Shown here one piece after another: positions 27,937 through 37,382 of a DNA stretch of 64,000 bases (its first letter is position 1; each line of letters begins with the position of its first letter). Source of the DNA: Paenibacillus sp. Soil766 (GTDB taxonomy: Bacteria; Bacillota; Bacilli; Paenibacillales; NBRC-103111). The notes beneath the pieces are model-generated. The model saw only the letters and a program-made list of their open reading frames with translations, made no database searches and was not told the DNA's origin. Made by a program: the position numbers and the translations under genes. The stretch covers positions 312,147-376,146 of the forward strand of contig NZ_LMSJ01000023.1 of assembly GCF_001428105.1 (NCBI RefSeq), in the 5' to 3' direction.

Positions 27937-28701
27937 AATCGAGTTACGGGAGTCGCAGCAGGCCGACAGTGCTCCCTAACTCGAAAAAATCGAGTTACGG
28001 GACTCGCACGTGGCCGCCGGAGCTCCCTAACTCGAAAAAATCGAGTTACGGGACTCGCAACTGGCCTCCAGTGCTCCCCAACTCGAAAAAATCGAGTTAC
28101 GGGAGTCGCAGCAGGCCGACAGTGCTCCCTAACTCGATAAAATCGAGTTACGGGAGACGCACGTGGCCTCCAGTGCTCCCTAACTCGATAAAATCGAGTT
28201 ACGGGAGTCGCAACTGGCCTCCAGTGCTCCCCAACTCGAAAAAATCGAGTTACGGGAGTCGCACTAGGCCGCCGGAGCTCCCTAACTCGAAAAAATCGAG
28301 TTACGGGAGTCGCACTAGGCCGCCGGAGCTCCCTAACTCGAAAAAATCGAGTTACGGGAGTCGCACGTGGCCTCCAGTGCTCCCTAACTCGATAAAATCG
28401 AGTTACGGGACTCGCACGTGGCCTCCAGTGCTCACTAACTCGAAAAAATCGAGTTACGGGACTCGCAGCAGGCCGACAGTGCTCACTAACTCGAAAAAAT
28501 CGAGTTACGGGAGTCGCACGTGGCCTCCAGTGCTCACTAACTCGAAAAAATCGAGTTACAGGAGTCGCACGTGGCCTCCAGTGCTCCCTAACTCGGAAGA
28601 ATCGAGTTACGGGACTCGCAACTGGCCTCCAGTGCTCCCTAACTCGATAAAATCGAGTTACGGGACTCGCAACTGGCCGACAGAGCTCCCTAACTGGTAT
28701 A
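27937..28701. repeat. Tandem array of fifteen 51-bp palindromic (hairpin) units
   Basis: Fifteen head-to-tail units of exactly 51 bp. Each begins AATCGAGTTACGGGAG and ends CTCCCTAACTCGAAAA or close variants, so each unit is an imperfect hairpin with about 13-bp arms. The junctions TAACTCGA-AAAAA-TCGAGTTA also form hairpins. Differences fall mainly in set places: base 16 (G or C), bases 22-25 (AGCA, CGTG, ACTG, CTAG types), bases 29-36, and the last few bases. A frame runs through because 51 is a multiple of three, but there is no start signal or recognisable protein. It sits between tlpA and the double binding-protein operon terminator. Confidence 0.93.
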
Positions 28702-28751
28702 AAAAAACAAGCCTAGCAAAGGGGCACCATCGTACGCCCTTTACTAGACTT
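28701..28751 (-). terminator. Terminator of the transporter-sensor operon
   Basis: On the minus strand a 16-bp imperfect stem (arms 28736-28751 and 28709-28725) is followed by GTTTTTTT. It starts 8 bp after the stop of the double binding protein and abuts the repeat array. Confidence 0.85.
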
Positions 28752-28758
28752 GTCATCC

Positions 28759-30660
28759 TTAATACTTCCGTGTCGTAACATCCCGTTTGGCTGTTTCTTG
28801 CGCAAAAATCCCTTCGGCTGTAATAATATTGACCGGAATTTCTTTCCCTGCGGCAAGCTCCTTGGCAGCTTTAATAATTTGCGGTCCCAAGAGCGGATTG
28901 CATTCCACAGACATGTTCAACTTACCAGCGGTCATAGCCTGAAAAGCAAGCTTCGTGGCATCCACAGAAATCACGCCAATATCTTTGCCAGGTTTCATCC
29001 CCGCCTGTTCAATGGCCTTGATTGCGCCAAGGGCCATATCATCATTGTGAGCAAACACATACTGAGGCACCTGACCCTCAGCAATGATCTTCGCCATTAA
29101 TTGTTGGCCGCTTGCATACGTAAAATCGCCTTCTTCCGAGGCAATAATACGGAAGTTGGCTTGCTGAGAAAGTACTTCCTCAAAGCCTTGTCTCCGTTCA
29201 ATCGCTGGAGCAGAACCCGACGTTCCTTGCAATTCTGCAATTGTTGTGACCCCACTCACGTTTTTCTTATTCTCGACAAGCCAACGCGCAGCGCGGCGAC
29301 CTTCTTCAACAAAGTCAGATCCTATGAACGTCGTCCATAAGGAGTCATCCTCGACTCTCACCTTGCGATCTGTCAATATGATCGGAATGCCCGCAGCTTT
29401 GGCCTCGGCCAAAACCTCATCCCAGCCTGACTCCACAAACGGCGTAAATGCGATCACATCCACCTTGGACTTAATAAAGTTGCGAATGATGGCTATTTGT
29501 CTTTCTTGATTTCCTTCTGCATTCTGGATGAGCAAATCAATGGCAGGATCTTTACCCGCAGTAGTCATAATCGATTCCGTATTCGCTGCACGCCAACTGC
29601 TTTCGGAGCCAACAACGGCAACGCCAAGCTTAATCTTCTTCATGTTTCCAGTCCCCGTAGGGACTTTTGGCAAGGACTCAACTTCGTCACCGTCCCCCTT
29701 ACCAGGGTAAGCGTTATCATTTGTAATCACATGACTGCGTAAAATAATCTTCTTCGGAATGACCTTTTCTTGATTCAAAATATCAAGGGCATACTGGATT
29801 GACTCTTTCCCACCAGTTGGACTTGTTACCGTGCCGCTAAGTGTGCCTTGCTTGACCAGATCGTAACCACCGTTCATCGTCTCGAGTCCATCAATTCCGA
29901 TGATTTTCACATCATGCAAGCCTAGCGTTTCCACAGCGCGATACGCCCCAAGCGCCATGGCATCACTGTGAGCAAATACGAGCTTGATATCTGGCTCTGC
30001 CGTTAATGTTCGTTTCAACTCATCTTCCGCCTGATCACGCCGCCAATTGCCATCAATGACTTTGGTAATATGCAGCGCTGGTGTCCGATCCAAGTAGGCA
30101 CGGAAACCGAGACTTGTTTCCTCCACGGAAGAGGAGTCTATCGCTCCTTTGATCTCAACAATTTTCGAATACTTACTGCCTAATAAATCAGCAGCCAACT
30201 TCCCCGACTTCTTACCTATCGCTAAATTATCAGAACCAATGAACATTGAATAATCATACCCCGTGACGCCTCGGCCAAGTACGATAACCGGCATATTCTT
30301 ATAAGCCTCTTTGACGATTGGGGTTAGCTTCTCCGAATCATTTAAAGAGATGATGAGAAGATCAATCCCATAATGTAAAAGTTTTTGCACATCATTGATT
30401 TGCTTTTCACTATTCTCAGCGGCATCCGTAAAAATAAGTCTGACATTCTTATGCTTCTCTGCCTCATTGCGAATTTCATTGTACATGGCAATTTGTCTGG
30501 ATTCATTCAAGTTCGGCTGGCTGATCCCGATCAAGAAATCCTTGTCGGCCTTATCCGACTTTAAACTAACAACGCCAAAAACAGCTAGAATGATGGCCGT
30601 AAGCGCCATCACTCCAAGTAATCCATATCCAACTAAACGCTTCTGTGAGTTCCCCGTCAT
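28759..30660 (-). CDS. Membrane-anchored double sugar-binding protein (two fused periplasmic-binding domains)
   Basis: 633 residues from the ATG at 30660, 5 bp after the yesN stop, with GGGGA upstream. One N-terminal membrane helix (about 8-33) has no lipobox. It is followed by two complete family 4 (ribose/galactose-type) binding domains, about 45-345 and 355-633. The second is a close relative of the YtfQ protein in this locus: both have SW/GWRAA-like starts, VYAHNDDMALGAI or VFAHNDDMALGAI, VECNPLLGPQ and an RKY end. The first is more distant. Fused pairs are unusual for transport, and the position right after yesMN suggests a receptor feeding YesM, as XylFII does for LytS in clostridia. 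That role is inference. Confidence 0.85.
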   Translation of the reverse strand: MTGNSQKRLVGYGLLGVMALTAIILAVFGVVSLKSDKADKDFLIGISQPNLNESRQIAMYNEIRNEAEKHKNVRLIFTDAAENSEKQINDVQKLLHYGIDLLIISLNDSEKLTPIVKEAYKNMPVIVLGRGVTGYDYSMFIGSDNLAIGKKSGKLAADLLGSKYSKIVEIKGAIDSSSVEETSLGFRAYLDRTPALHITKVIDGNWRRDQAEDELKRTLTAEPDIKLVFAHSDAMALGAYRAVETLGLHDVKIIGIDGLETMNGGYDLVKQGTLSGTVTSPTGGKESIQYALDILNQEKVIPKKIILRSHVITNDNAYPGKGDGDEVESLPKVPTGTGNMKKIKLGVAVVGSESSWRAANTESIMTTAGKDPAIDLLIQNAEGNQERQIAIIRNFIKSKVDVIAFTPFVESGWDEVLAEAKAAGIPIILTDRKVRVEDDSLWTTFIGSDFVEEGRRAARWLVENKKNVSGVTTIAELQGTSGSAPAIERRQGFEEVLSQQANFRIIASEEGDFTYASGQQLMAKIIAEGQVPQYVFAHNDDMALGAIKAIEQAGMKPGKDIGVISVDATKLAFQAMTAGKLNMSVECNPLLGPQIIKAAKELAAGKEIPVNIITAEGIFAQETAKRDVTTRKY

Positions 30661-30664
30661 ATGT

Positions 30665-31867
30665 CTATTCCCCACGTCTTCTATATTCCAATGGCGAAAC
30701 ACCCATCACTTTTTTGAACGTATGACTGAAGTAATGCTGAGATTGATAACCCACTCGCCTCGAAATCTCATACATTTTAGATGTGGGGTCATTCAAGTAT
30801 TGAATCGCCTTTTTAATTCGGATATCCGTGAGACAATCAATAAATGATTTGCCGAGATCTCTTTTTAACAATTTGCTTAAATACGTCGCATTCACATTCA
30901 TCTGCTCGGCAACCTCAGACAGGGATAGATCTTCTCTATAGTAGTAGGTTTCCAAATATTTTTTCGTCATCATGACAATCGGTGTCAAGGTATTTTCCTT
31001 GCTGAGGCTGTTCTTCAACTCATGATAAAGCGAAGGGATCTCTTCCAGTTGCTCGGTGACAACATGTGTAAGGAGCATGCTGACACCCAAATATTGCTGC
31101 ACCGAATGTTCAAACTCTTCATACTTCCCATGCAGCCCCGTGAGATCGCTTACTTGTGAGATCGCAGCAATAAATCCATGTTCGACGCTGAGAACAGCAG
31201 AAATCGGGACTTGAGGCAGCATTTCGGTTAAAATATTTTTGATTGCAAACTCGAGCAACTGCGGATCCCATGTCTTCGCCGGCGCATTGAGCGTCATTTT
31301 GCCCAGAGATTTCACAAGAAGTAAAGAGAGAGGTCCTTGAAAATGCAGCTGATAGAACTCATGATCCTCTTCAAACTGATCCTGGGTCAGTCTTTCCGTA
31401 ATCCAACTACGCAAAAAATCTTCACGCATGGTCACGGCTTTGTCTTCAAATTTATGATTCATCCACTGTGTGTATCTTTGCTGAATCCGATCCTTGTTTA
31501 GTACCTCTGCTGCTTTGCTCACAACGGCTTGAAGTTCTGATTTCTGAACTGGTTTCAGTAAATAATCGAAGACATTCAGTCTAACCGCCTGTTGCGCATA
31601 AGCAAACTCATCATGCCCCGAAATCACAATGACTAAGCATCCGGGAACCTCCTGTTGCAGGTGTTCAATAAGCTCCAACCCACCCAGAATGGGCATATTA
31701 ATATCGACAAACATGAGATCAGGACGCACGGTAACTGCTGTTTCAAGCGCCTGCCGGCCATTCTCAGCTTCCGCCACAACCTGTATCCCCATATCTCCCC
31801 ATGGCAACGCTTTACACAGACCATTGCGAATGCGAGGCTCATCGTCTGCAATCATCAGTTTCAACAT
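30665..31867 (-). CDS. YesN-type response regulator with AraC DNA-binding domain
   Basis: 400 residues. An N-terminal receiver domain has acidic pocket D8/D9, phosphorylation site D55 (FVDINMP) and K105 (DYLLKPVQK). The C-terminus (about 300-400) is an AraC double helix-turn-helix (LSEVAEQMNVNATYLSKLL and ISRRVGYQSQHYFSHTFKK). It is the phosphorylation partner of the YesM kinase 11 bp upstream and precedes the double binding protein by 5 bp. The likely targets are the promoters of ytfQ, tlpA-GH127 and GH2, which share a box at an activator position. Confidence 0.94.
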   Translation of the reverse strand: MLKLMIADDEPRIRNGLCKALPWGDMGIQVVAEAENGRQALETAVTVRPDLMFVDINMPILGGLELIEHLQQEVPGCLVIVISGHDEFAYAQQAVRLNVFDYLLKPVQKSELQAVVSKAAEVLNKDRIQQRYTQWMNHKFEDKAVTMREDFLRSWITERLTQDQFEEDHEFYQLHFQGPLSLLLVKSLGKMTLNAPAKTWDPQLLEFAIKNILTEMLPQVPISAVLSVEHGFIAAISQVSDLTGLHGKYEEFEHSVQQYLGVSMLLTHVVTEQLEEIPSLYHELKNSLSKENTLTPIVMMTKKYLETYYYREDLSLSEVAEQMNVNATYLSKLLKRDLGKSFIDCLTDIRIKKAIQYLNDPTSKMYEISRRVGYQSQHYFSHTFKKVMGVSPLEYRRRGE

Positions 31868-31878
31868 CCGTCGTCACC

Positions 31879-33666
31879 TCATCCTGTTTTTTTAACAACA
31901 TGTATCAAAGGATGCCTCACTTCAATGGTTGTCCCTTTGCCAAGTTCACTAAAAATTTGAAGGCCATAAGCCATACCGTAGGTGAGCTGTATCCGCTCAT
32001 TCACGTTGAACAAACCGATGCCATACTGCTCTGAACGCTGCTTCTCACCACGTAAAATCAGATTAAGCTCTTCCAATTTCTCTGGCGGAATACCTGCCCC
32101 ATCATCTTGTATTCGGAAAAAGATCGTATCAAACTGCCTCTCCGCACTAATGCTGATCGTACCTTTCCCTGTTCGCGCTTTGATCCCGTGGTAGATCGCA
32201 TTTTCAATTAAGGGCTGCAGAATAAGTTTCAGCACAAAATACCGATACAGTTCTTCCGAAATATCAAACTGAATATCCAGCTTATCCATATAACGTGACA
32301 TCTGAATTATCATGTAGCTTTCCGCGTGCTTCACTTCGTCACGAATAGGAATCCACTCATAGCCTTTATTCAAGCCAATTCGGAATAAATTCGTCAGCGC
32401 CCCAATAATTTCAATAATATCGTCAGCTTCGTATTCTTGTGCCATCCATTGAATGGTATCCAGCGTATTGTAAAGGAAATGCGGCTTAATTTGCGCTTGT
32501 AGCACTTGCAGCTCGGCTTCCCGCTTTTTCTTCTGTTCCACATAAACAAGGTTAATTAAATTGTTAATTTCTTCCAACATATGATTGAAACTGTTCCCTA
32601 ATTGACCAATCTCATCTTTACTTTTTGGAACGAAACGCTGATTTAATTCCCCATTCTTGACATTGGTCATCAAACTCATTAACTTACGTATAGGTCGAAT
32701 AAGTGTTCCCGTAAAATACGTCGATAAGAAGACGGCCAGCGCCAAGGTAATAATGGTTACAATCAGGGTGTACAGTTGAATATCCTTAATAACCTTCTCA
32801 TAGTCATCATTCGGAATGACACCAATAAACTTCCAATTATTCGTATTGGAGTCATTATACAGAATGCGATATCGCTGATCTTTAATCGTTTGCGTAAAGC
32901 TGCCTTGCTGACCATTATGCAGCATCTCGCTTTGAATCCGATACACAATATTGTTCGTTGGCGCATACAAAATTTGGTCTTGGTAATCGAGTATGTACAT
33001 AAATCCAGACTTACCTAGTTTAAGATTCTCAAATATCGATTTCAGCATATCCATGCGAAGATCCATTAGAACGACACCTAGGATTTCATGACTTTGCGGA
33101 TCCTGCACAGCGTGAACTAACGATAATACATCGTAGGAGCTGTAGTTTTGCGAGGTGGCAACATTGCGTCCAATGGGGTTACTAATGATCAACGTTTCGC
33201 CTGGTGCTTTAATCGCGTCCTGGTACCAGTCTTCTTCCGTTAGTGAGTCTCGTGTAATCCGATCCATTTCATAGGACACGTAGGCCCCTTTTTGATTAAC
33301 GAGCATGATGCCAGTTACTTCCTCGTTTCTCATTGCATACATCGTCATCATTTTCGTAATCTGTGAATTGTCTCCAGTTGATGGTCCTGAAACCGTAGTC
33401 ATTCTCAAAAACTGACTGGAAGATGCATCCTCACTAATATAGGAGAGCACATCTTCTAGGTGACGGATATAGAGATCGACATTACTTTCAACTTGATGAA
33501 TCATTTGCAGCGTATTCGCATCTGCTTGATTTTCAGAGAAAGTGCTGTAGGCCCTGCTCCCCCATAAACTTAACGCAAGAATCGAAATGAGAATGATAAT
33601 TAGAAAGATACTATTCAGCTTAAATCGGATGCTGCGATCCTGCCAGTAACGAATGAGTACACCCAC
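31879..33666 (-). CDS. YesM-type sensor histidine kinase
   Basis: 595 residues. Membrane segment at about 15-37, an extracytoplasmic dCache-like region, a second membrane segment near 280-305, a HAMP linker (TLIRPIRKLMSLMTNVKNGE), the His_kinase motif QIKPHFLYNTLDTIQWMA with phospho-acceptor His396, and a C-terminal ATPase domain with the DDGAGIPPEKL glycine loop. It phosphorylates the adjacent YesN. Together with the downstream anchored binding protein it could be a three-component sugar sensor. It starts 51 bp after the last permease gene with no terminator seen between, so it may share the ytfQ transcript. Confidence 0.94.
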   Translation of the reverse strand: MGVLIRYWQDRSIRFKLNSIFLIIILISILALSLWGSRAYSTFSENQADANTLQMIHQVESNVDLYIRHLEDVLSYISEDASSSQFLRMTTVSGPSTGDNSQITKMMTMYAMRNEEVTGIMLVNQKGAYVSYEMDRITRDSLTEEDWYQDAIKAPGETLIISNPIGRNVATSQNYSSYDVLSLVHAVQDPQSHEILGVVLMDLRMDMLKSIFENLKLGKSGFMYILDYQDQILYAPTNNIVYRIQSEMLHNGQQGSFTQTIKDQRYRILYNDSNTNNWKFIGVIPNDDYEKVIKDIQLYTLIVTIITLALAVFLSTYFTGTLIRPIRKLMSLMTNVKNGELNQRFVPKSKDEIGQLGNSFNHMLEEINNLINLVYVEQKKKREAELQVLQAQIKPHFLYNTLDTIQWMAQEYEADDIIEIIGALTNLFRIGLNKGYEWIPIRDEVKHAESYMIIQMSRYMDKLDIQFDISEELYRYFVLKLILQPLIENAIYHGIKARTGKGTISISAERQFDTIFFRIQDDGAGIPPEKLEELNLILRGEKQRSEQYGIGLFNVNERIQLTYGMAYGLQIFSELGKGTTIEVRHPLIHVVKKTG

Positions 33667-33717
33667 CCCGATCCTCCTCTGTCGTATCTTCCTCTCTTTC
33701 CAGTTCTTCTAATACTA

Positions 33718-34746
33718 TCATATCTCAACGGCATTTTGGATTCGCTTTTTCAACTTCTTGCTAGTGGCTGGATTGCGGTTCCTTTCCCTTCTAGCAACAA
33801 TGACACGCTGTAACGCGATGAAAGCAAACAGTAGGAAACCAATGACGATCTTCGTCCACCATGAACTTAGGGAGCCTTGAAACATTATAATCGTTTGGAT
33901 GACTCCTGCGCTCAATACCCCTAGCATAGGGCCAACTAAATAACCGAACCCGCCTGTCAGCAAAATACCGCCAATGACGCAAGCCGCAATCGCATCCATC
34001 TCTCCGCCCATCAAATGCAAGCCATAACCAGAAAGCATATAGAAAGTAAACACGATACCGCTTAAAGCGGAGCAAAAGCCACTGATCGTATACACAGCCA
34101 TTTTCGTTGCATACACGGGCAGACCCATAAGTTCAGCGGAACGTTCATTCCCGCCAATCGCATACACATTACGGCCAAACGCTGTGAATTTGGACACATA
34201 AATAGCTGCTGCTACCGTAACTAAGGCGATAACAACCCCAACCGAGATAGAACCGCTGCCTGGCATTGGAATTCGGTAGTTCGAAATTGCGCTATAAATC
34301 GGATTGTCAATCACAATACTTTCAGGACTGATCAAAAAGCACGTACCTCGCGCCAAAAACATACCACCTAACGTAACGATCCATGGATGGATGTTAAAAC
34401 GGCAAATCAGATACCCTTGTACATAGCCAAATCCTGTACCAAGCACCAACACAGATGGCATCACGACAAATGGATGAATGCCTGCTCGAAGCATCACGGC
34501 TGAAATAACACTGATTAAAGCAATTAAGGAGGCAACCGATAAATCAATTCCGCCTGTAATAATGACGAAGGCCATTCCCGTTGCTACAATAATAAGAAAA
34601 GCATTATCTACAAATAAATTAAGAAACACTTGCATGGAAAAAAAGCTATCAAACATCGCTGAACCCGCAGCATACAGCGAGAGGAACAAAACAATCGTCG
34701 CAAGAATGGTGATGTTAGCCGATGTAATTCTAAATCGTAGTTTCAT
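33718..34746 (-). CDS. yjfF: Sugar ABC transporter permease, YjfF type
   Basis: 342 residues from the ATG at 34746; this overlaps the end of the previous gene by 17 bp and fits the usual N-terminus (MKLRFRITSANITIL). Eight or more hydrophobic segments, with GGIDLSVASLIALISVISA and the long GGFGYLVGPMLGVL segment, mark the RbsC-like permease family. Two different permeases in one system, as here, are characteristic of the E. coli galactofuranose transporter YtfQRT-YjfF. Confidence 0.88.
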   Translation of the reverse strand: MKLRFRITSANITILATIVLFLSLYAAGSAMFDSFFSMQVFLNLFVDNAFLIIVATGMAFVIITGGIDLSVASLIALISVISAVMLRAGIHPFVVMPSVLVLGTGFGYVQGYLICRFNIHPWIVTLGGMFLARGTCFLISPESIVIDNPIYSAISNYRIPMPGSGSISVGVVIALVTVAAAIYVSKFTAFGRNVYAIGGNERSAELMGLPVYATKMAVYTISGFCSALSGIVFTFYMLSGYGLHLMGGEMDAIAACVIGGILLTGGFGYLVGPMLGVLSAGVIQTIIMFQGSLSSWWTKIVIGFLLFAFIALQRVIVARRERNRNPATSKKLKKRIQNAVEI

Positions 34747-35770
34747 TAACAAGCACCTTCTTTTCACTTTTTCTATGGAACAGACTGTTCAATTTCAAAG
34801 TTAATACTTCAGATTGAACCAAGCTTACAAGTATAATAACGACAGCTTTGACGACCATAACGGATTCCGAGGGGACGCCTAATGTATAGATCGTGGTCGT
34901 CATGGTTTGAATGAAGAGTGCTCCTAAGACCGTACCTCCCAAGTAAAACCGGCCTCCTCGCATCGAGGTGCCCCCAATGACGACAGCTAGGATGGCGTCT
35001 AGTTCAAACCATAGCCCCGCATTGTTGGAGTCCGCTCCCGTAATATTGGAGGAAACGATAATACCAGCAAGCCCGGCGCAAAATCCACAGATCATATAAA
35101 CCGTCAACATAATTCGGCTTGCGTGAATGCCTGTAAACTCACTGGAAACACGATTGGATCCCACCGATTCCACAAATAAGCCAAACGCTGTTTTACGTGT
35201 AACAAAGTAAAGAACTAGGAAAACAAAGGCTGCAATAACAACAGAGAATGGTATCCCTAGCAAATAGCCGCCACCTACAAACCGATAGGCTTTATTGGAA
35301 ATCGTAATAATTTGACCTCCTGAGATCAACTGCGCGATCCCACGCCCTACGGTCAACAGAATCAGTGTCGCAATCATCGGCTGTATCTTCAGCTTGGCGA
35401 CCAGTATGCCGTTCCAGAAGCCGCAAAGGGCACCAATTGCTAAACCTGCTCCTAAGGCGAAGACGAACGGAACGTGCTTTTGCATAAGAAATGCAGCCAA
35501 GGAAGCAGAAATGGCCAGTACAGAGCCAACGGAAATATCGATGCCCTCCATCGCAATAACAAGCGTCATCCCAAGCGCAATAATTAAGATAGGTGTTCCA
35601 CGATTTAGAATATCAATGAGACTCCCAAATAAGTGACCATCTTGCATGCGAATATTGAAAAAACCCGGTGTAAAAAAAGCATTAAAGATCAAAATGATGA
35701 TAATGCCGACAGAGGGCCATAATAACTTCTTTTGTGCCAAATTCTCGTATAGGGTGTTAAATGGCTTCAT
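34730..35770 (-). CDS. ytfT: Sugar ABC transporter permease, YtfT type
   Basis: 346 residues of RbsC family with GMTLVIAMEGIDISVGSVLA and GTSMRGGRFYLGGTVLGA. It overlaps the ATPase gene by 14 bp at its start and the YjfF-type gene by 17 bp at its end, so the three are translationally coupled. It forms a heterodimeric pore with the YjfF-type partner. Confidence 0.89.
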   Translation of the reverse strand: MKPFNTLYENLAQKKLLWPSVGIIIILIFNAFFTPGFFNIRMQDGHLFGSLIDILNRGTPILIIALGMTLVIAMEGIDISVGSVLAISASLAAFLMQKHVPFVFALGAGLAIGALCGFWNGILVAKLKIQPMIATLILLTVGRGIAQLISGGQIITISNKAYRFVGGGYLLGIPFSVVIAAFVFLVLYFVTRKTAFGLFVESVGSNRVSSEFTGIHASRIMLTVYMICGFCAGLAGIIVSSNITGADSNNAGLWFELDAILAVVIGGTSMRGGRFYLGGTVLGALFIQTMTTTIYTLGVPSESVMVVKAVVIILVSLVQSEVLTLKLNSLFHRKSEKKVLVNETTI

Positions 35771-37277
35771 CTCTGCTCCCTCCTTCTGCGATCATATGCA
35801 TAATCCGTTGCTCCGTAATTTCTTCACCCTTCAACTCGCCAATAATGTCGCGATCTCGCAGTACCATGACACGATCACAGCACCCAATAATCTCTTCCCA
35901 TTCCGATGTGATCATCAGAATCGTCATACCGTCCGCTGCGAGCGACAATATTAATTTACGAATTTCCGCTTTGGAGCCAATATCGATTCCCCGTGTCGGT
36001 TCATCCAAGATCAGCAGCTTGGGATTCGTTGCTAACCAACGAGCTAAAATGGCTTTCTGTTGATTTCCCCCACTCAGTTGATCAATGCGCTGTTCCATAC
36101 TGGACGCTTTAATATGCAGAAGATCCGTATAATGGTTGGCAATCTCCTGCTGTTTACGCAGGGATAGCGGCTTGAACAATCCACGTTTAGCTTGCAAGGC
36201 GAGAACAATATTTTCCCGGACCGTCAACTCGCCGACAATCCCTTCAACCTTACGTTCTTCTGGGCAAAAGGCAAACCCATGTTCAATCGCTTTCATGGGA
36301 AACATCGCTCTCATCTGTTCACTACCAATGGATAGAGCTCCCTCATCCGCCTTATCAATACCAAAGATCAGCTTAGCCATTTCTGTCCGCCCCGAGCCAA
36401 GCAGCCCAGCAAGTCCTAGAATTTCACCTTTATGCAACGTTAAATCGAACGGATTGATAGAACCTTTGCGGCCAAGTTGATTCGCTGATACCCATACTTC
36501 GCTTTTCTTCATGCTGACTACTTTGTTCTTATTCTCTTCTTCTTTCCACTCTCTGCCAATCATTGTGGAAATTAACTGCATGCGAGGAAGTTCTTCCGTT
36601 GGGTACTCCCCAACAAGTTCACCATTTCGAAGCACGGTAATTCGATCAGACACCTCATACACTTGATCCATGAAATGGGTGACGAAGACGATCGCCATGC
36701 CTTCATCTTTCAATTTACGCATAATTCGGAATAGCTCTTTGACCTCTTGTTGATCGAGACTTGAAGTCGGCTCATCTAAAATCAAGAGACCTGATGAAAT
36801 ATCGACCGCACGGGCAATCGCAATCATTTGTTGGAGGGCGATGGAGAATTCGGCCAACGGCTTCGTGACATCAAGACGGATGCTCAGACGCTCGAGCAGC
36901 TCCTCCGATTTGCGATTCATCACTGCCCAATCGATGGCACCTCCCTTTTTGCGTGGTTGCCGACCGATAAACAAATTCTCCGCGACAGAAATATTCGGGC
37001 AGAGATTAACTTCCTGATACACCGTGCTAATCCCCAGTGCTTGCGCATCTTTCGGTGATTTAATAAGTACGTTCTGTCCGTTTAGGAAAACTGTCCCTTT
37101 ATCCATCTCATAGACACCTGTCAAAACTTTAATCAAGGTGGATTTTCCTGCGCCATTTTGTCCCATTAATGCATGAATTTCTCCTCTACGAAGCTGAAAA
37201 TCCACATTCGTTAAAGCTTTGACACCAGGAAAAAATTTACTGACTCCGCTCATTACTAACAAGGGATGTTCTTGCAT
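35757..37277 (-). CDS. ytfR: Sugar ABC transporter ATP-binding protein, YtfR type (two NBDs)
   Basis: 506 residues with two fused ATPase domains, as in RbsA/YtfR. The first has Walker A GQNGAGKST at 39-47, Walker B LLILDEPTSSLD and a signature near FSIALQQM. The second has the degenerate Walker A LLGSGRTE common in this family, the signature LSGGNQQK and LLILDEPTRGID. It energises the YtfT/YjfF permeases. It follows ytfQ by about 105 bp, a gap with no clear terminator. Confidence 0.93.
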   Translation of the reverse strand: MQEHPLLVMSGVSKFFPGVKALTNVDFQLRRGEIHALMGQNGAGKSTLIKVLTGVYEMDKGTVFLNGQNVLIKSPKDAQALGISTVYQEVNLCPNISVAENLFIGRQPRKKGGAIDWAVMNRKSEELLERLSIRLDVTKPLAEFSIALQQMIAIARAVDISSGLLILDEPTSSLDQQEVKELFRIMRKLKDEGMAIVFVTHFMDQVYEVSDRITVLRNGELVGEYPTEELPRMQLISTMIGREWKEEENKNKVVSMKKSEVWVSANQLGRKGSINPFDLTLHKGEILGLAGLLGSGRTEMAKLIFGIDKADEGALSIGSEQMRAMFPMKAIEHGFAFCPEERKVEGIVGELTVRENIVLALQAKRGLFKPLSLRKQQEIANHYTDLLHIKASSMEQRIDQLSGGNQQKAILARWLATNPKLLILDEPTRGIDIGSKAEIRKLILSLAADGMTILMITSEWEEIIGCCDRVMVLRDRDIIGELKGEEITEQRIMHMIAEGGSRDEAI

Positions 37278-37382
37278 ATGGCACTCGCTCCTCTATCGAT
37301 TTATGAAACGAAATCAAGAGCATCGAACCCGCTCTTGATTTCGTTTTCTCTCTATAACTCCTATATCTGGTTAACTAACTAA

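Noticed and set aside
27937-28701. Reading the 51-bp array as a CRISPR
   Set aside because: Unit ends and centres are all related and there are no unique spacers. Units are palindromic with constant 51-bp period and no cas genes nearby.
27927-28778. A 283-codon plus-strand open frame with a 17-residue repeat (SYGSRTWPPVLPNSKK type)
   Set aside because: The frame stays open only because the 51-bp palindromic unit is a multiple of three. There is no ribosome site, no signal or known domain, and the variation follows palindrome blocks rather than codons.
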